A stretch of DNA of 64,000 bases from Bryoerythrophyllum caledonicum (lineage: Eukaryota; Streptophyta; Bryopsida; Pottiales; Pottiaceae), in the NCBI GenBank assembly GCA_963971425.1, contig OZ020525.1, positions 21,458,187 through 21,522,186 of the forward strand, in the 5' to 3' direction. Below are positions 32,456 through 44,708 of the stretch, one piece after another (within the stretch, counting starts at the first letter, position 1; the number at the start of each line of letters is the position of its first letter). The notes below the pieces were generated by a model. The model saw only the letters and a list, made by a program, of their open reading frames with translations, was not told the DNA's origin and made no database searches. Made by a program: the position numbers and the translations under genes.

Positions 32456-33015
32456 AAGTGCGCTAATTGGCGCTCAATAACAACAAGATTTTGAGCGGAA
32501 ATGTCTTTTGGAAGGAAAAAAAATCCGACAATCCCTATTTTTTCTTTGCTTTATTTTTGTGACAATTTCATTGAACATTGGTTTCTCAATGTGTACACAA
32601 GTGAATCATTTTCACCATTTTGGTAAGATTATGCATAATATATAATTATGGTATTTCGTTTTTATTCCATTGACAATATTACATTGACCATGTACTTACA
32701 AGAAACTATTCATATATAATTTGTTGCATGAAATAAAGTTTATATGAATTTAAATAAATTTTAGTGTCGCGTTACAAATACAATTTATAGGAGATGTAAT
32801 GATAAAGCACGCAATACAATGATGAAGTGTGAGGTTTAAAACTCTATATTTTTCAAATATATAAAACTATACATGATATAACTATTGAATACTACAAAGA
32901 TCATATACTACAATCAAACAAACCTTCTCTAAAGCAAATATACCAATCACACTGTACTAGTCACCTAAACATCACGTATGCTTAGCTACGGTATGACCTC
33001 AGAGTCTTCATCATC

Positions 33016-36000
33016 CTATGGCGATATTACTCCTGTAGCGTGTTCCATGGCAGTATTTACCATTTCAGCCAACTCCTCTTCTCGCACCAGACTATCTCCA
33101 AGACTGACTGATGTAGACTGTTCATATCTGTAGCTGTCAGGGTCGCCGTGCCGCGTGTGCCTTACGCCATCTGCATCATAATAGAAGCCATCTCTAAATG
33201 TCATCGGCGTAGTGAAGGTCTCCCGAAATTCAGCAACATCTTCCGGTTCGCTCTGTCTTGAAACAGATGGCAATATTGGTCCAGTGCCACCTCCAATACC
33301 TTCAGCGCTCCCATGTGTCGTAGATCCAAGCTCTGATGGAGCAGGCCCTAAAGACTGTCCACCCCTACTCAACTTCGAAAAAAACATGAGAGAATCGGTC
33401 GTACACTGCTCTGATTCTGACAGCTGAGAAATGGATATGTTCATCCCATCTGTTGGTGCCTCTGAAGGAACATCCAGTACCCTGGTATCATCCCCCATTC
33501 CAACAGGTGTCTCATGTACACAAACTCCCACATGCGGCGGCGGCGTTGTTAGAACCACGTCTCTCCTAGGTACTCCCCCATCTTCACCTTCGTCTTCCTC
33601 TACATCATCCTCCTCGTCTTCCCCTTCTTCTGCTTCACTGCTTCGTTGCGAGTCGGGCGAGCGACTGTCAGGCGTGGATTCGTCCGTCCCATATTCACCT
33701 GGCAATCTTTCGTTCAAATGGGTGTAGAAATCCACATCATCGTCACCTTCCGTTCGTAAAGGAATCGCATCTTCGGTAGCATCTACACTAGTGGGAGCAT
33801 TGTCCGTTCCATCGATGTTGTTAGACATCAACAAATGCCCTTGGAAGTTGTTGGACAACTCACCGTACTAGAACGAAATCCTCTCGCTGCAATTGTCAAT
33901 GACAATGATCTCGAATCCCTGAAAATTCGAGTGTAGTATAGTCGGAATCGCTGTTGACATGTTACATACCACCAAACCCCAACCCAGAGGCAAGTACGAA
34001 TCCACCACTCTTGATAACTCAGATGGAGATCTCTCGAGAGCATCAACAGCAGAAGGCTCTCGTGCTTCACCACGCTTATCATCAAATAAAAGAGGAAGTG
34101 GACGGCGGCCAGTAATAAAGTTTGCCTCAACAGACAATCCAACTGGATGTTGAAGACAAATAATGATATCGCCTATTGGTTCAACTGCTTGTTGTAAGCG
34201 CCCTCCCTCTGTAAAGTTCAGAGGATGATCAACCGAGGTCTGACCAAACGCCCAACATCCACGCCGATAAAAGGAACCCTCCGGGAGCTTCAACTTCGTA
34301 ATCAACTCTTCGGTGGCGAACACGGCCGGTGGTAATAAGAAAATGACGTTCCATCGTTTGACGGTCGTCATTCATATGCCAGTTGTGCAAAGATTCTAGT
34401 GAACTGTTCATCTTCCCAATGATTGTTGCCATGCCTTCCACCGCCACGGCGACAATCAATAATCCACAGGTATGGCCGTGTCAACTCTACATACTCTGAA
34501 CGGAATAGTCCTCTTCTACACCGAATCAGAAGCGGATCTTGTGTGTCATTCTCGCCTGGCCTCTGAACATGCAACTGCCACTCCCAATTGGTAGTGTTTG
34601 CAACTCCCTCACATACGGATGGTGCATTTTGGCCTTGCCCCTTTGCTGCAACAATCTGATAATGTACCTTGATGAAAAGAAGGACGAGGTCGCTTAGGTC
34701 TTTGAGCTTCGACACCTTCTCTTGCTACGGCGCACTCCATTTGGTTCTTGTTTTGCTATCCAAGAGCTCGGCAAATTTGTCAAGTTGCTCCTTGCCTCCT
34801 GGCAAATACTTCCGTATAGATATACGAAAATCTCTTCCATGGAATTCGGTGAAGATTCCTTGTTCTCTACCATCAACCAGCGAATGGTATTTATCACCGC
34901 TTCTCGTCTCATAATGCGCTCACATACACCGGCAAGGATACGAGTCCTTGGATTTTGGTCTTTAATGCCGTTGAAATAAAGTGCTTGACGAGGTCTACGT
35001 CCATCCTCGCCTACTAGCTTAGCTGTACAGGCCTTTGCAACCTCCAGATAGTACGAATCTGGAAGTCTCCCAAGCGGCCTCAACCAATGCCCGGTCATCC
35101 GCTTCCGCCTCGGTCGAACATCCGCATTCGGATCCAAGTTCTTCTTCAGTGCCAAAGCCTTCCACCTCTTCTCCTCATCCTTGTTGTAAAACAAGAAGCC
35201 GTTTTCGAGTCCTTGCTGACTTGAAGGGCAACTTCAAAGCACTCATTGCTGGGATTCCAAGCATGATTGGTTAGGTCCTCCATGATCTTTGCCAGTTTGA
35301 ACATTGTAATCTTGTTGTCATCTCTGTCAGGCAGTTTCCGCACGGCACTTGCTGCGCTCACCAGTGCGATAGCCCTATGTTCATTGTCCGTTCGGACCGA
35401 GCTATCAGGCCTACCATACAGATCCCATATCTGTCAGAGCTTCACCAAATCTTCATTCATGGTGGAAAGTTGTTTTCTTTGCCACTCCGCATTATTGACC
35501 TGTATTGACTTGTTAATGTAAAGTCGTCGATCATCATACACAACAAAGGTAGCCTCTTGTTCCTCAAACGTCTTCTGATACTCAGACAGAGGGATGTTGT
35601 CGCTCATGCACTGCTCCTTCGCATACTTGCAAGCAGCTACAACGTGTTGCCCGTCCACAGGCTCCCAAATGATACGCTCTTGAAACCAAGATAGTTGAGA
35701 GCCCGCAGTACCGTGTATAGAAGCACCCGCATGGCTTAAGAACATCCGTTCAAACTCTCGTGCTGCTTCAGTAACTGGGAAATCCACTCCCTCACGCTCA
35801 ACCATGCCAGTGTCGGTAGTGATATCCACGAGGTACCGGATTGGACGAAGTACCAATTTACTCACTCCGGTCCTGTTCTAGGGATCTCGTAAGAAGTGAT
35901 ACACTTCTTATTTCCTCTTCTGTGACAGAATCCGATGGTTTGTCTCCGGATTCACCACTTCGACGATGCGGTCAATGTGCGCCTTGAACACAACGTCGCC

Positions 36001-37088
36001 CCATATAGAACCTCTCGCAACTTCCTCCTTCGTAGGTACTGGCGCTTTCAAATGCCTAGAAGTTGGAACGGTTGCTGGAATGTCTGCCTCCTCCTCCAAA
36101 TCTCCCAATGACTGATCAGAAAAGTTGTGCAAGTCGTCATCCATGGAAGACAAACTCACAGAGACACTCGCTGTAGATGTTGAGTTTCGGCTTGTCCAGC
36201 TATCGATTCACGGCCCCTGCCACGCGATGGCGATGTCCTGCCCCGCGACGTCGATGCCCTGGCACGCAATGTCGAGGCCCTGCCACGTGATGTCTCAGAG
36301 CGGCCATGCGATGTCTCTGAACGGCCACGCGACGGCCGTCCATCAGAATCTGGAGCTATGTTGCCCTCTTCACGTCGTGGCCGCTAAGATGGACGACCAC
36401 TTGTTGGTGCACGAACACGTGATGGTGGCAGTTCAGTGGACGGCCGCCAATCCAACTGTGTCGGCCTTGCTAACGCGCGATAAATGGGCTCGGTCTCCTC
36501 TGGATCCGCTAGTAGACTTGCACGCTCAACACTTGCACGCTCTGGCTTCGTCCGCCGTAATGCCTCATACATGGTATGAGCACTCATAAATCTTCTAGCG
36601 CGTGCCTCATCGTCTTCAGATTACGCCAAACATGCCAACACATGCTCATGCCTAGCAGTGCGCACCGCAAGATCCGTGCTGAGCCAAAACGTCTGTAAGG
36701 AGGTTATGTTATTCACCCGCCTTGAATTTTGAAGGAGATCTGTATGAACAGGTGCTAGAAGCAACTTCTTTGAAAGACAAGTCTTTGATGCCGTTTGGCC
36801 AACCCCCGGTTCGCAAACTGCATATACCATATCGTCTGGTCGAAGATTAATTGCTCGAAGTTCAGCGAAGGGTTTCCCCAATGTTGATGTGCGCATCCCA
36901 ATTTGAAATGGATGTTCCGTGAGCCACAATACTGGCTTCGACGCCGCGTCTACTGCAATCCACCAACCATACTCCTCCCAGCCCCTTTCGATTGGAAGTG
37001 GTGGTGCCATGATGTCACATACAAGAAACCTAATCATAATCACAAACAATATACAATCGTCAATACGGTGTATGTTCATATACATCAA
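33016..37088 (-). pseudogene. ParB-like / DNA-methylase-like gene inside the 12.3-kb element (broken)
   Basis: Minus-strand frames follow one another with short overlaps: 37088-36621, 36587-36384, an Arg/Ser-rich stretch to 36160, 36159-35908, 35865-35434, 35361-35146, 35194-34694, 34715-34368, 34371-33868 and 33858-33016. WEPVDGQHVVAACKYAKEQ resembles a ParB/sulfiredoxin-type DGQHR motif. The later block IIDCRRGGG...WEDEQFTRIF...WNVIFLL sits where a methylase DPPW motif would be, and GWGLVVCNMSTAIPT...GFEIIVIDN where motif I would be. Both catalytic motifs are degenerate. The C-terminal 280 residues are acidic and disordered. At least one TGA (35434-35436), one TAG (33868-33870) and several frameshifts are seen; some gaps could be introns. 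The family assignment is by eye and tentative. Confidence 0.45.
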
Positions 37089-37376
37089 TGCTTACACCTT
37101 CTAAGAAAAATACACAAAAGCATCATGTTACAACTCAAATGTGGCTTCCTTGACTTGTAAAGGTAAACCCCTAATTTTTAAGACTCTACAACATGTCAAT
37201 TTTTAAAATCATTAGTCCAATTTTTTTTTCTTTCCTACTAGATGAAAACACACCTAAAAAGTTCAAATCCGAAGTCGAAATTCCAAAAAAATTATTATTT
37301 TGGAAGTTATTAACTCACTGTTAAGTGAATCTGCGCAAATTACAGTTTCATCCATAAAAGATGAAAATCGTAGCAC

Positions 37377-37542
37377 GGATGAAAACAGAGGATGACGATT
37401 CACAGCTAATGGAAAATCACAACGGATGAAATTTGTAAAAACAACGGATGAGGAGGCAAAAACACAGCGGATGAGAAGGCAAAAAATCAACGAATGAAAT
37501 TCCAATAAAGGGATGAAAACAATGGATGAAAACTTGCGGATG
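37377..37542. repeat. Cluster of GGATGA motifs
   Basis: GGATGA occurs eight times in about 165 bp (near 37378, 37390, 37424, 37446, 37469, 37511, 37524 and 37538), mostly as CGGATGA with irregular spacing. Confidence 0.8.
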
Positions 37543-38461
37543 AAATGCCAGAAAGTGGCTTCCGCTCTAAATCTGAAATTAATATGCAATTAAAGAATTA
37601 CGGACTTGGCTAATTTTAGCAAATAAACCACAAAAGTATGCCCGGATTTTTTTACAAAAATTTTACAAATTTTTTTGAATTTTTTTCAAATTTTTCATAT
37701 TTTCAAATTGGAATGGAAAGTAGGCTTCATAAACTTCAATTCATTATTTGGACTCAAAATCACAAAATATCATGTTAATGACTGAAATTCAGATTTAGAG
37801 CTGGAGCTAGAATCTACGAAATCGGAAGAAATTCTGCAAATCTTCACTATGGTGATTTCAGCGACCTTTAAGGATTTTTAGAAAAAAGAGAAAAAATAAA
37901 AAAAATCCGAAAAAAATTGGGATGATACCTCCAGATTCAATCTACAAGGGAAAAAAAATTCAAGTTGTTTTGAATTGTTGAAAATTACTAATAGGCATTT
38001 CAGTTTCATCAAGATCTGTGGAAAAAAAACTCTTTTTTTTTTTTTTTTTTCCCTTACAACGATACAAGGTTTGACCGGGTATACGACTGGATCAGGTTAT
38101 GACCGGATATATGACTAAATAATGGGTATCAACGAATTCTGGAAGGGGTATCAACCAAGAGCAACGGCACGATCAACAGCCCCTTGCGTACGCAGGGGTC
38201 GTAAGAGAGTTGAGCTCGCTCATCATTGCCGACGCCGAATCCTAGCCCGCCCACACTGCCAACGCCGCTCTGACCCAAGCTGCTTTCATACTACAGACTT
38301 CGATACGCACAGCACATGGAGGAGAGAGAAGGAGAGAGATGAGGGTGAAGTGAGGAGAGAGGACTAGTAGATTAGTTAGGACGTTTGCAAGTTGGTGATG
38401 TTGCTTGCAAGTTGGTGATGTAGCTTGTAGGTCTAGGGTACGTTATTCACTCATCTACTCG

Positions 38462-38695
38462 CAGGTTGTTCACGCGGCTTGGAGCGTTACTCACTCACAG
38501 GTTGTTCACGTAGCTTGGAGCATTACTCACTCACTCACAGGTTATTCACACAGCTTGGAGTATTACTCACTCACTCACAGGTTGTACACTTGCACCTCGT
38601 TCTCTGGGTGAAGCCCTAATACACCCTAGGAGAAACCCTAAGACACCCTAGGTGAAAACCTAAGACACACTAGTCGAAAACTAAAGACACCCCCG
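38462..38695. repeat. 36/40-bp tandem repeat followed by CACCCTAG repeat
   Basis: CAGGTTRTTCAC recurs at 38462, 38498 and 38538, with a partial copy at 38578; the spacer carries GCTTGGAG and repeated CACT. Then ACACCCTAGGAGAAACCCTA-type units recur about three times to 38695. Confidence 0.8.
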
Positions 38696-40963
38696 CATAC
38701 GCACCCCCCTGAGGTGAGAAGTCCAGCCATGAAAATGGGGTTGCCGCCGAAATTAGGGTTCCAAAAATTAGGGTTTCCAGATCGCCGACAAAGATTAGAT
38801 AGTTAGGGTTTTCAGATGTAGTGTCTCATGTTTTCCAATTAAGTAATGACCCAACCTTAACCCCTAAACTGAAGTTCACAGGATATAACGCAAACAAAAT
38901 TAAATTATAAGTAGTTTAGAATGGTTGTGCACATGATTAGTTTAGAAAGGACGTGCTACTCTTCGCTTTGAACCTGCAATCACATAAAAACTAATGAACA
39001 ACATGATAGGATGAAGTAGAAATCTTGACCATCTAAAAACATCTAAAAACATGATATGTGGAGCTCACCTTTGGATGATCGTAAAAAAGAGACTCACTAT
39101 TATGAAATGGCTGCCTTATATGGATTTCTAAACTTTGTGGTTAACTACTCTATTTTTATACATATACCAAATATTACTTTATTTTAAGAATATTACCTTG
39201 TGGTCAGACACTCTACTATTATACATATAAAGAATATTATTTTATGGTCAAACAATCTACTTTTATGCATTTAAATATTACCGTCTTTTTTCTTACCAAA
39301 AAATAATTTTTTTAGTGTAAAAAGTACATTTTAACCCAAGTCGAACATTTTTAGACATTTTGAGGAAGGGGGAAAAAACTTGTTTTCCACATAAAAACTA
39401 GTGATCTTCGAAATCTTTGCCATTATTTTTTTTTACCACAATATGTGGTGAAAACCTTAGTATCAACCGTTTGGATTATCAAAAGTATTCCATATTTGTG
39501 TTAAAAAAAGGTAAAACGTGAATTGGTAATTTTTCATTTCTTTTCGATTAGACGTCAAAATTAGATGCTTTGCCACTTTTTAGTTGTGGTAGTTTTGGGG
39601 TGTTTCTTGATGGAAAAAGGCTTGGAAATTTAGGGGTTTGTTCCTTGAGGATACTTACGTTCATTGAAATTTTAATATAAAAATCTCCTTCATAACAACT
39701 TTTTGGAGGTATTTAAATTTTTGTACTTGGGTTGATTTTTTGAAAGTTAGTTCATACCTAATATTGGAACTTACAACTTTTGCTATTACTCTCTATTGCC
39801 ATTAAGATTTTCCATACCCATAAAGGAAAAATAAGACTTTTAGAATGGACTAGAAAATAATTATTATATTTTGTGTGAATTTCTAATTGTATATAGATCT
39901 AAATGTGAGTCAAATGTTTTCAGGAAAATGATTGGAAAAAACCATACCTTCTATAGTAAAAAAAGCTTATAAATCTTCAAAGCATTCCCTTCTACTGTTT
40001 TTGATATCTATTAGTGAGAAATTTCTTCTTAACCCTTACAATTGTCATTCTAGAACATATTAACATTTTCAAAGTAATATATCAGGATGTAGCAAATATT
40101 GAATTTGTATTCATTGCACATTATTCTTGTAATACGCTTTTATTTTCTACCTCTTAAACTTGGTTCTAAGGAACTAACAAAAACTATTAACAAAAAAATA
40201 GAATATTTATACTTTCTTTAGTGCAAAAATGAAATACAAAGTGAAGTCAAATTTGATCCTATACCTTTAAAGTAGGGATGAGAATGAATCTTTTCCTCAA
40301 CTTCAAACCTTATAATCTTTTAAGCTGTACGGCCAACAATTATGTCCTTTTGATAATTATATTGATCAATGAATCATTGTTGAGATGTAATAATTAGGAC
40401 ATCAAATAAATGTTGTTGACTTCTAATTTACACTTTGGAGTAGGATCAACAATTAGTACCTATATTTAATGTAAAATCGTAAATGAATTTTAGGAGTTGA
40501 TATACGAAGATTTTAGGTTGTTTTCATCATGTGTTATATAATGACACTAATGTGTTTGTTATAGTCAGGTCGTAAAGATTTTGGAACGAAAAGAAGAGCA
40601 TAAGTTTTGGCAACGAGGACTGATTGGTGATATCGTCATATAGAGCGGCGTTGAACTCCGGTACCACGCCCTCTGATACTCACAATTAAAAATCCAGGTC
40701 AGGAATACCTTCTTATACCGATATGATGGCTTTTTGGATGTATCATATATATCGTGCTTTACATTGGATCACTTGAAATTGCAATTTTGTCCAATTAGCT
40801 CTGCTTGTGAATCTTATAAATGATCAATCATTATATGTGAGAGTATAAGTATATGTCTATGAGTGAGTAGTCTATTGGATGAATGATGCTTTTGAATTGG
40901 AAAAATATATATATATTTTGATAATTTCTCCACTATCGTATCTATATTTGTCAAATAGTATCG

Positions 40964-43900
40964 ATGGAAAGCGGAACATCCCATATTCCTTTAGAACCTC
41001 CAAACATTCGCAGATCAAATATCCTTCATAATAGTTCAGTGGGGGCTCGGTTGATACGAGCAGCACGGGCGCGCCAAATTCAAGAGAGATCGGTTGGGAT
41101 AGGTGATTTTGAAGCGGGAAGGACTGTAGAATTGCTCTCCAAAATAGGCATTGTCGTGGGTTTGGCAAAAAGGGAGCATGCCTTTGAAAGTGGAATGGTA
41201 TTGCATGGATGTAGAATGTTTCCATCTGAGGTGGCAGTGCGTATAATTCAGGTTGACAATGCATTACATTGGACAAGAGAAGTTGTGGGTGAACGGCTTG
41301 GTTCATGTATGGACTTGATCATTCGTTGGAACCGGTCATTGCTTCGTGACTTGGCCACAACACCTAATTTTCCAAATGCCCATGGTGAAGATAGATCTCA
41401 TATTTCACCTACATGGACAATGGCCCTAGGATTTGATGTTCAAGGGCAATCTATCACCCCCGAATTGAATGAAAGATCTTTGTGGAGTAGCCAAGCTTTA
41501 AACCCCGTTGATGAGAGTTCACCATTTTCTCAATGCACCCCCTCTAACATTCGAGATTTGCCCCATGTGGAGGGATTTGCTCACGTTAGAACAACGCGCC
41601 GACCTTATTCTATGCAGAATAGAAGAAGGATAGTTTCAAACGAGTCAAATGTGACAGGAACTGCAGCAAGTAAAGTATCTTTGGCAAGTGTGGAAAGGAC
41701 AATAGCACAGGGAGGATGCAAGCAAAATTGTTTGAGGGACATTTCAGCTAGGCATATTTTAGACATGCGATATAATGCTTGGACACCAGAGTATTCAATC
41801 CGAAGTACATGGATAAGACAAATGTTGGTTTCTTTTTATACACGAACGGAAGGATTTTGTCGGGATAAATTTGAGACGAAGTTAGATGGCAGGTGTGTTT
41901 GCAATGCTTGCTACGCTCTTGGGGTTGGTTATTCGCAACGGCGTTTTAAGGAGTTGAAGAAAGATTGTTTTATATACGGTGGAGTGATGGCAATCCACGG
42001 TAACACACTATCAAATCCGATTAGAGAGAGCACTAGAATGTGTGCTGCAGAGGCTTGCTTCAAATCATTTGTGGAAGAAGCTGGATGTCCTCAACCTCAT
42101 CGTTCTATTTGCCGTAAGGATGACTACACAGTCGTGCCTCTTATTCTCCTTCCAATGAATACAATAAAATTTGACGTATTCAATTACGTGAATGAAGAGG
42201 TGAAGAGAATGTGCAATGGAGAAACCATTTCAATTAGCTCGTTCCATAGGATGTGGCGTTTGAGATATCCCCATGTCCAAGTTCCACCATTCTCAAAGTT
42301 CTCAAAGTGTTATCATTGTTGGGAATATAAATGTGCTATGGAGGGAACAACCAATGCCGATGCAAGGATTAGGATCAAAGAATTGTTTATGTTGCATCTA
42401 CGCATCCAGATGGAGGAACGTAGGCATTATTGGATATTCAAGAGGTCATGTTATATCCACCCTGAGTTGTACATGTGCATCATTGTGGATGGCATGGACC
42501 AAAACACGACCATGGTACCAAGAATGCGTCAAACCGTAAAGAACATTGAACACTGGTTTGTGAAGACCCATCTATGCGGGGCTCTAGTACATGGAATCGG
42601 TTTGTATTGCGACGTATGGTTTCGAGCTCACCACAAACATGACAACAACGAGGTCGTGAGCACATTGTTGTATGTGATTGGAGACGTGTTGCGGAGGAAG
42701 GGATTTTTGCCACCAACATTGCGCATCCAAGCAGATAATTGCACCCGTGAGAATAAAAACATCTATATGTTTGCTCTATACGCATCCTTGGTGGGATTGG
42801 GATTTTTTCAAGAGGTGGAACTCTCTTTCCTTATAGTGGGCCATACACATGAAGATATTGATCAACGCTTCAGTTGTATATCAAGTACTTTGAAGAGATC
42901 GGACATGGAATCCTTAAAAGAAATGCTTAACCTTATAGAATGGGGAACGTCTCCTACGGAGGCATTTATCACTGCACGGCTGTTAGAGAATGTGTGGGAT
43001 TGGAAACAGTTCATAATACCCCACCTACTAACAGGTCCGGATTCATTGGTTGGCATAACATTTCCACACCACATGCGATTCTATATAGATGATAGAAATG
43101 GGACCCACGAGGTTCGAGTACAACACAAACATTACTGCAATGATGCTTGGGGACCGGAGACAAGGACAAAGACTTTGAGGTCGTTGCCAAGTAGAGATGA
43201 GCGACCAGCGTTTGCAAATGTGTTTGCAGCGGACGAACGGGAGCTAAAAGCGTTGGATGAATTCATTGCCTATAAACAGAGGTCCATTGAAAGATTGCAA
43301 CATGTGGAAAGGAACCGTGATGCTAAAGTGGAGGCCGAGAAATTGAAATTATATTTAGCCAAATTTCCACATAAAGACCGAAGCAACGAGCATCATTCTT
43401 TACCATTTTGGCCTTCAGATGTGTCCAATACCGCAACTGCAGAACGTGTTTCATTTGATGAAGTCAACGGCCCAGACGACGAAAATCGCGAAGTAACCGT
43501 CGTGGACCAAATTGTGGCTATACTTCCAAATGCAGACTCTCGAGGATATTTTGGTCTGCGTAGAGGAAGACCATGGAATCAAGCAGTGCGTAGGGCGCAA
43601 CAAACGGAACGCAACAATGTTCAAGAACGAATCGAACAAGGAGCAGGGGATGAAGTTAATCACGACCCGTTTCCACCATTCAATCCACAATCAGATATTA
43701 ATTGTGGACAATTTGTAGCCTTAAGTGTTGATAGAGCTGAGGTTGAAGGTGGTATACCATTCTATGTTGGGAAGGTGATTGAAAATGGGAAAAATCAAAG
43801 GAGTCATAAGATGAAGGTTTGTTGGTATTGGCCCATCATGCAAAGAGAAAATGTTGCGAGAACAGGGTCCACCGCACAACGATATGCAAATTGCATGGAT

Positions 43901-44152
43901 GCATTCTGGGAGCCCACGTGTGAGAGCCATAGGTGGGTAGAGAAAGAGGCATGCATCTTTTCGTGGATAGACGAACCTGAGAGAACAGTGGCTGGCGCTT
44001 TCCGGAGGAGAAAGCGAAATATATTCGGATCGCAAGTTGAAAGCAAGATTCGGATTTTTCAGTCGGCTAAGGCTCACATACTAGAATATATTGCAATGCA
44101 AACCGAAGCAATTGACGATGAGCGGTTGCAAGCAACCTTGAATGATATGTAG
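40964..44152 (+). CDS. Putative DDE-type transposase (DUF7869-like), 1062 aa, intact
   Basis: A single uninterrupted frame, much the longest intact gene in the nested element and so its likely transposase. A Cys-rich segment in the first third (DGRCVCNACYALGVGYSQRRF) recalls the VCxxxFLxxxGIS motif of DUF7869-type proteins. The core has acidic residues in RNase H-like order: D509 (IIVDGMDQ), D591 (LRIQADNCTRENKN) and H627-T-H629-E630-D631-I-D633 (VGHTHEDIDQ). The C-terminal third has a basic coiled segment (~770-815) and an SH3/Tudor-like block (QFVALSVDRAEVEGG, FYVGKVIE). The ATG at 40964 is the first in frame and lies beside an AT-rich upstream region. I recall the DUF7869 family from mosses, algae, oomycetes and animals as uncharacterised. 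The DDE role is inferred from motif order and the inverted-repeat context. It could instead be an accessory protein. Confidence 0.7.
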   Translation: MESGTSHIPLEPPNIRRSNILHNSSVGARLIRAARARQIQERSVGIGDFEAGRTVELLSKIGIVVGLAKREHAFESGMVLHGCRMFPSEVAVRIIQVDNALHWTREVVGERLGSCMDLIIRWNRSLLRDLATTPNFPNAHGEDRSHISPTWTMALGFDVQGQSITPELNERSLWSSQALNPVDESSPFSQCTPSNIRDLPHVEGFAHVRTTRRPYSMQNRRRIVSNESNVTGTAASKVSLASVERTIAQGGCKQNCLRDISARHILDMRYNAWTPEYSIRSTWIRQMLVSFYTRTEGFCRDKFETKLDGRCVCNACYALGVGYSQRRFKELKKDCFIYGGVMAIHGNTLSNPIRESTRMCAAEACFKSFVEEAGCPQPHRSICRKDDYTVVPLILLPMNTIKFDVFNYVNEEVKRMCNGETISISSFHRMWRLRYPHVQVPPFSKFSKCYHCWEYKCAMEGTTNADARIRIKELFMLHLRIQMEERRHYWIFKRSCYIHPELYMCIIVDGMDQNTTMVPRMRQTVKNIEHWFVKTHLCGALVHGIGLYCDVWFRAHHKHDNNEVVSTLLYVIGDVLRRKGFLPPTLRIQADNCTRENKNIYMFALYASLVGLGFFQEVELSFLIVGHTHEDIDQRFSCISSTLKRSDMESLKEMLNLIEWGTSPTEAFITARLLENVWDWKQFIIPHLLTGPDSLVGITFPHHMRFYIDDRNGTHEVRVQHKHYCNDAWGPETRTKTLRSLPSRDERPAFANVFAADERELKALDEFIAYKQRSIERLQHVERNRDAKVEAEKLKLYLAKFPHKDRSNEHHSLPFWPSDVSNTATAERVSFDEVNGPDDENREVTVVDQIVAILPNADSRGYFGLRRGRPWNQAVRRAQQTERNNVQERIEQGAGDEVNHDPFPPFNPQSDINCGQFVALSVDRAEVEGGIPFYVGKVIENGKNQRSHKMKVCWYWPIMQRENVARTGSTAQRYANCMDAFWEPTCESHRWVEKEACIFSWIDEPERTVAGAFRRRKRNIFGSQVESKIRIFQSAKAHILEYIAMQTEAIDDERLQATLNDM

Positions 44153-44677
44153 TAAAGGAGGATACTACAATGAGTGTATGGTGTATGGTGATCGGCATGT
44201 AGGGTATATGCAAGAGTAGTCTACCACAAAGGTTATGTAAGGGGTTTAGTAACAATTGACCAATAAATCCGAGAGGTTTTTCCCATTGTTTGATTACATC
44301 ACCAAGTACAAGAATATATGCAATATGTTGATTTTCTTCTTCTTATGTACCATGTTCCATGTGTAATATATTCAAATCAATTGCCATTCATTGCGCAGTG
44401 TTTTAGTTTACATAATTGCGTATTTTGTATTATTACTTGACAAGCTTCTTTCCAAAAACATGCTACTGAGTATGAAACAAATATTTATCAAATTCTAACC
44501 AAGTTCCATATCAAATTTGTCAAAAATGCCAAAAAAACTTATTGAATTAATATTTTTGGTTATATTGAAAATTGTTCTCAGATCCTAATTTAAAAAAAAA
44601 TAAAAACAGGAAATCAAACAAAACTTCATTTTTATTCAACGCATTGGCTTCCGTTGTCACTAAGTGCACTTTTAAAA

Positions 44678-44708
44678 GGCCAAGTGCATAATTGCTTAAT
44701 TGCGTGTT
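44678..44708. repeat. Right terminal inverted repeat, 31 bp
   Basis: Exact reverse complement of 32425-32455, followed by AATA at 44709-44712. Confidence 0.95.

Larger units (their letters stand above)
37089..40963. other. AT-rich spacer between the divergent genes of the 12.3-kb element
   Basis: No long frame. It holds the GGATGA cluster, a T18 run at 38033-38050 and short tandem repeats at 38462-38695. Promoters of both genes should lie here; TATATAAT at about 40535 is one possible TATA-like site, unproven. Confidence 0.5.
32425..44708. mobile_element. 12.3-kb TIR DNA transposon nested in the MULE gene
   Basis: Perfect 31-bp inverted repeats, beginning AACACGCAATTAAGCAATTA, bound a 12,284-bp insert. 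The host MULE coding sequence is continuous across the two junctions once insert and duplication are removed. Inside are two divergent genes: an intact 1062-codon gene on the plus strand (40964-44152) with a DDE-like acidic pattern, the likely transposase, and a broken ParB/methyltransferase-like gene on the minus strand (37088-33016). Between them lie 3.9 kb of AT-rich DNA. The intact large ORF inside a host gene with many stops shows that the insert is younger than the decay, or that its gene has been under selection. I know of no named superfamily with this combination. Confidence 0.88.

Noticed and set aside
36125-36589. Plus-strand frame with Met/His/Cys-rich repeats
   Set aside because: It is antisense to the Arg/Ser-rich part of the minus-strand methylase-like gene.
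38611-38830. CCCTAA/TTAGGG-like repeats as interstitial telomere
   Set aside because: Units are long (about 22-26 bp), irregular, and do not form a true TTTAGGG array.
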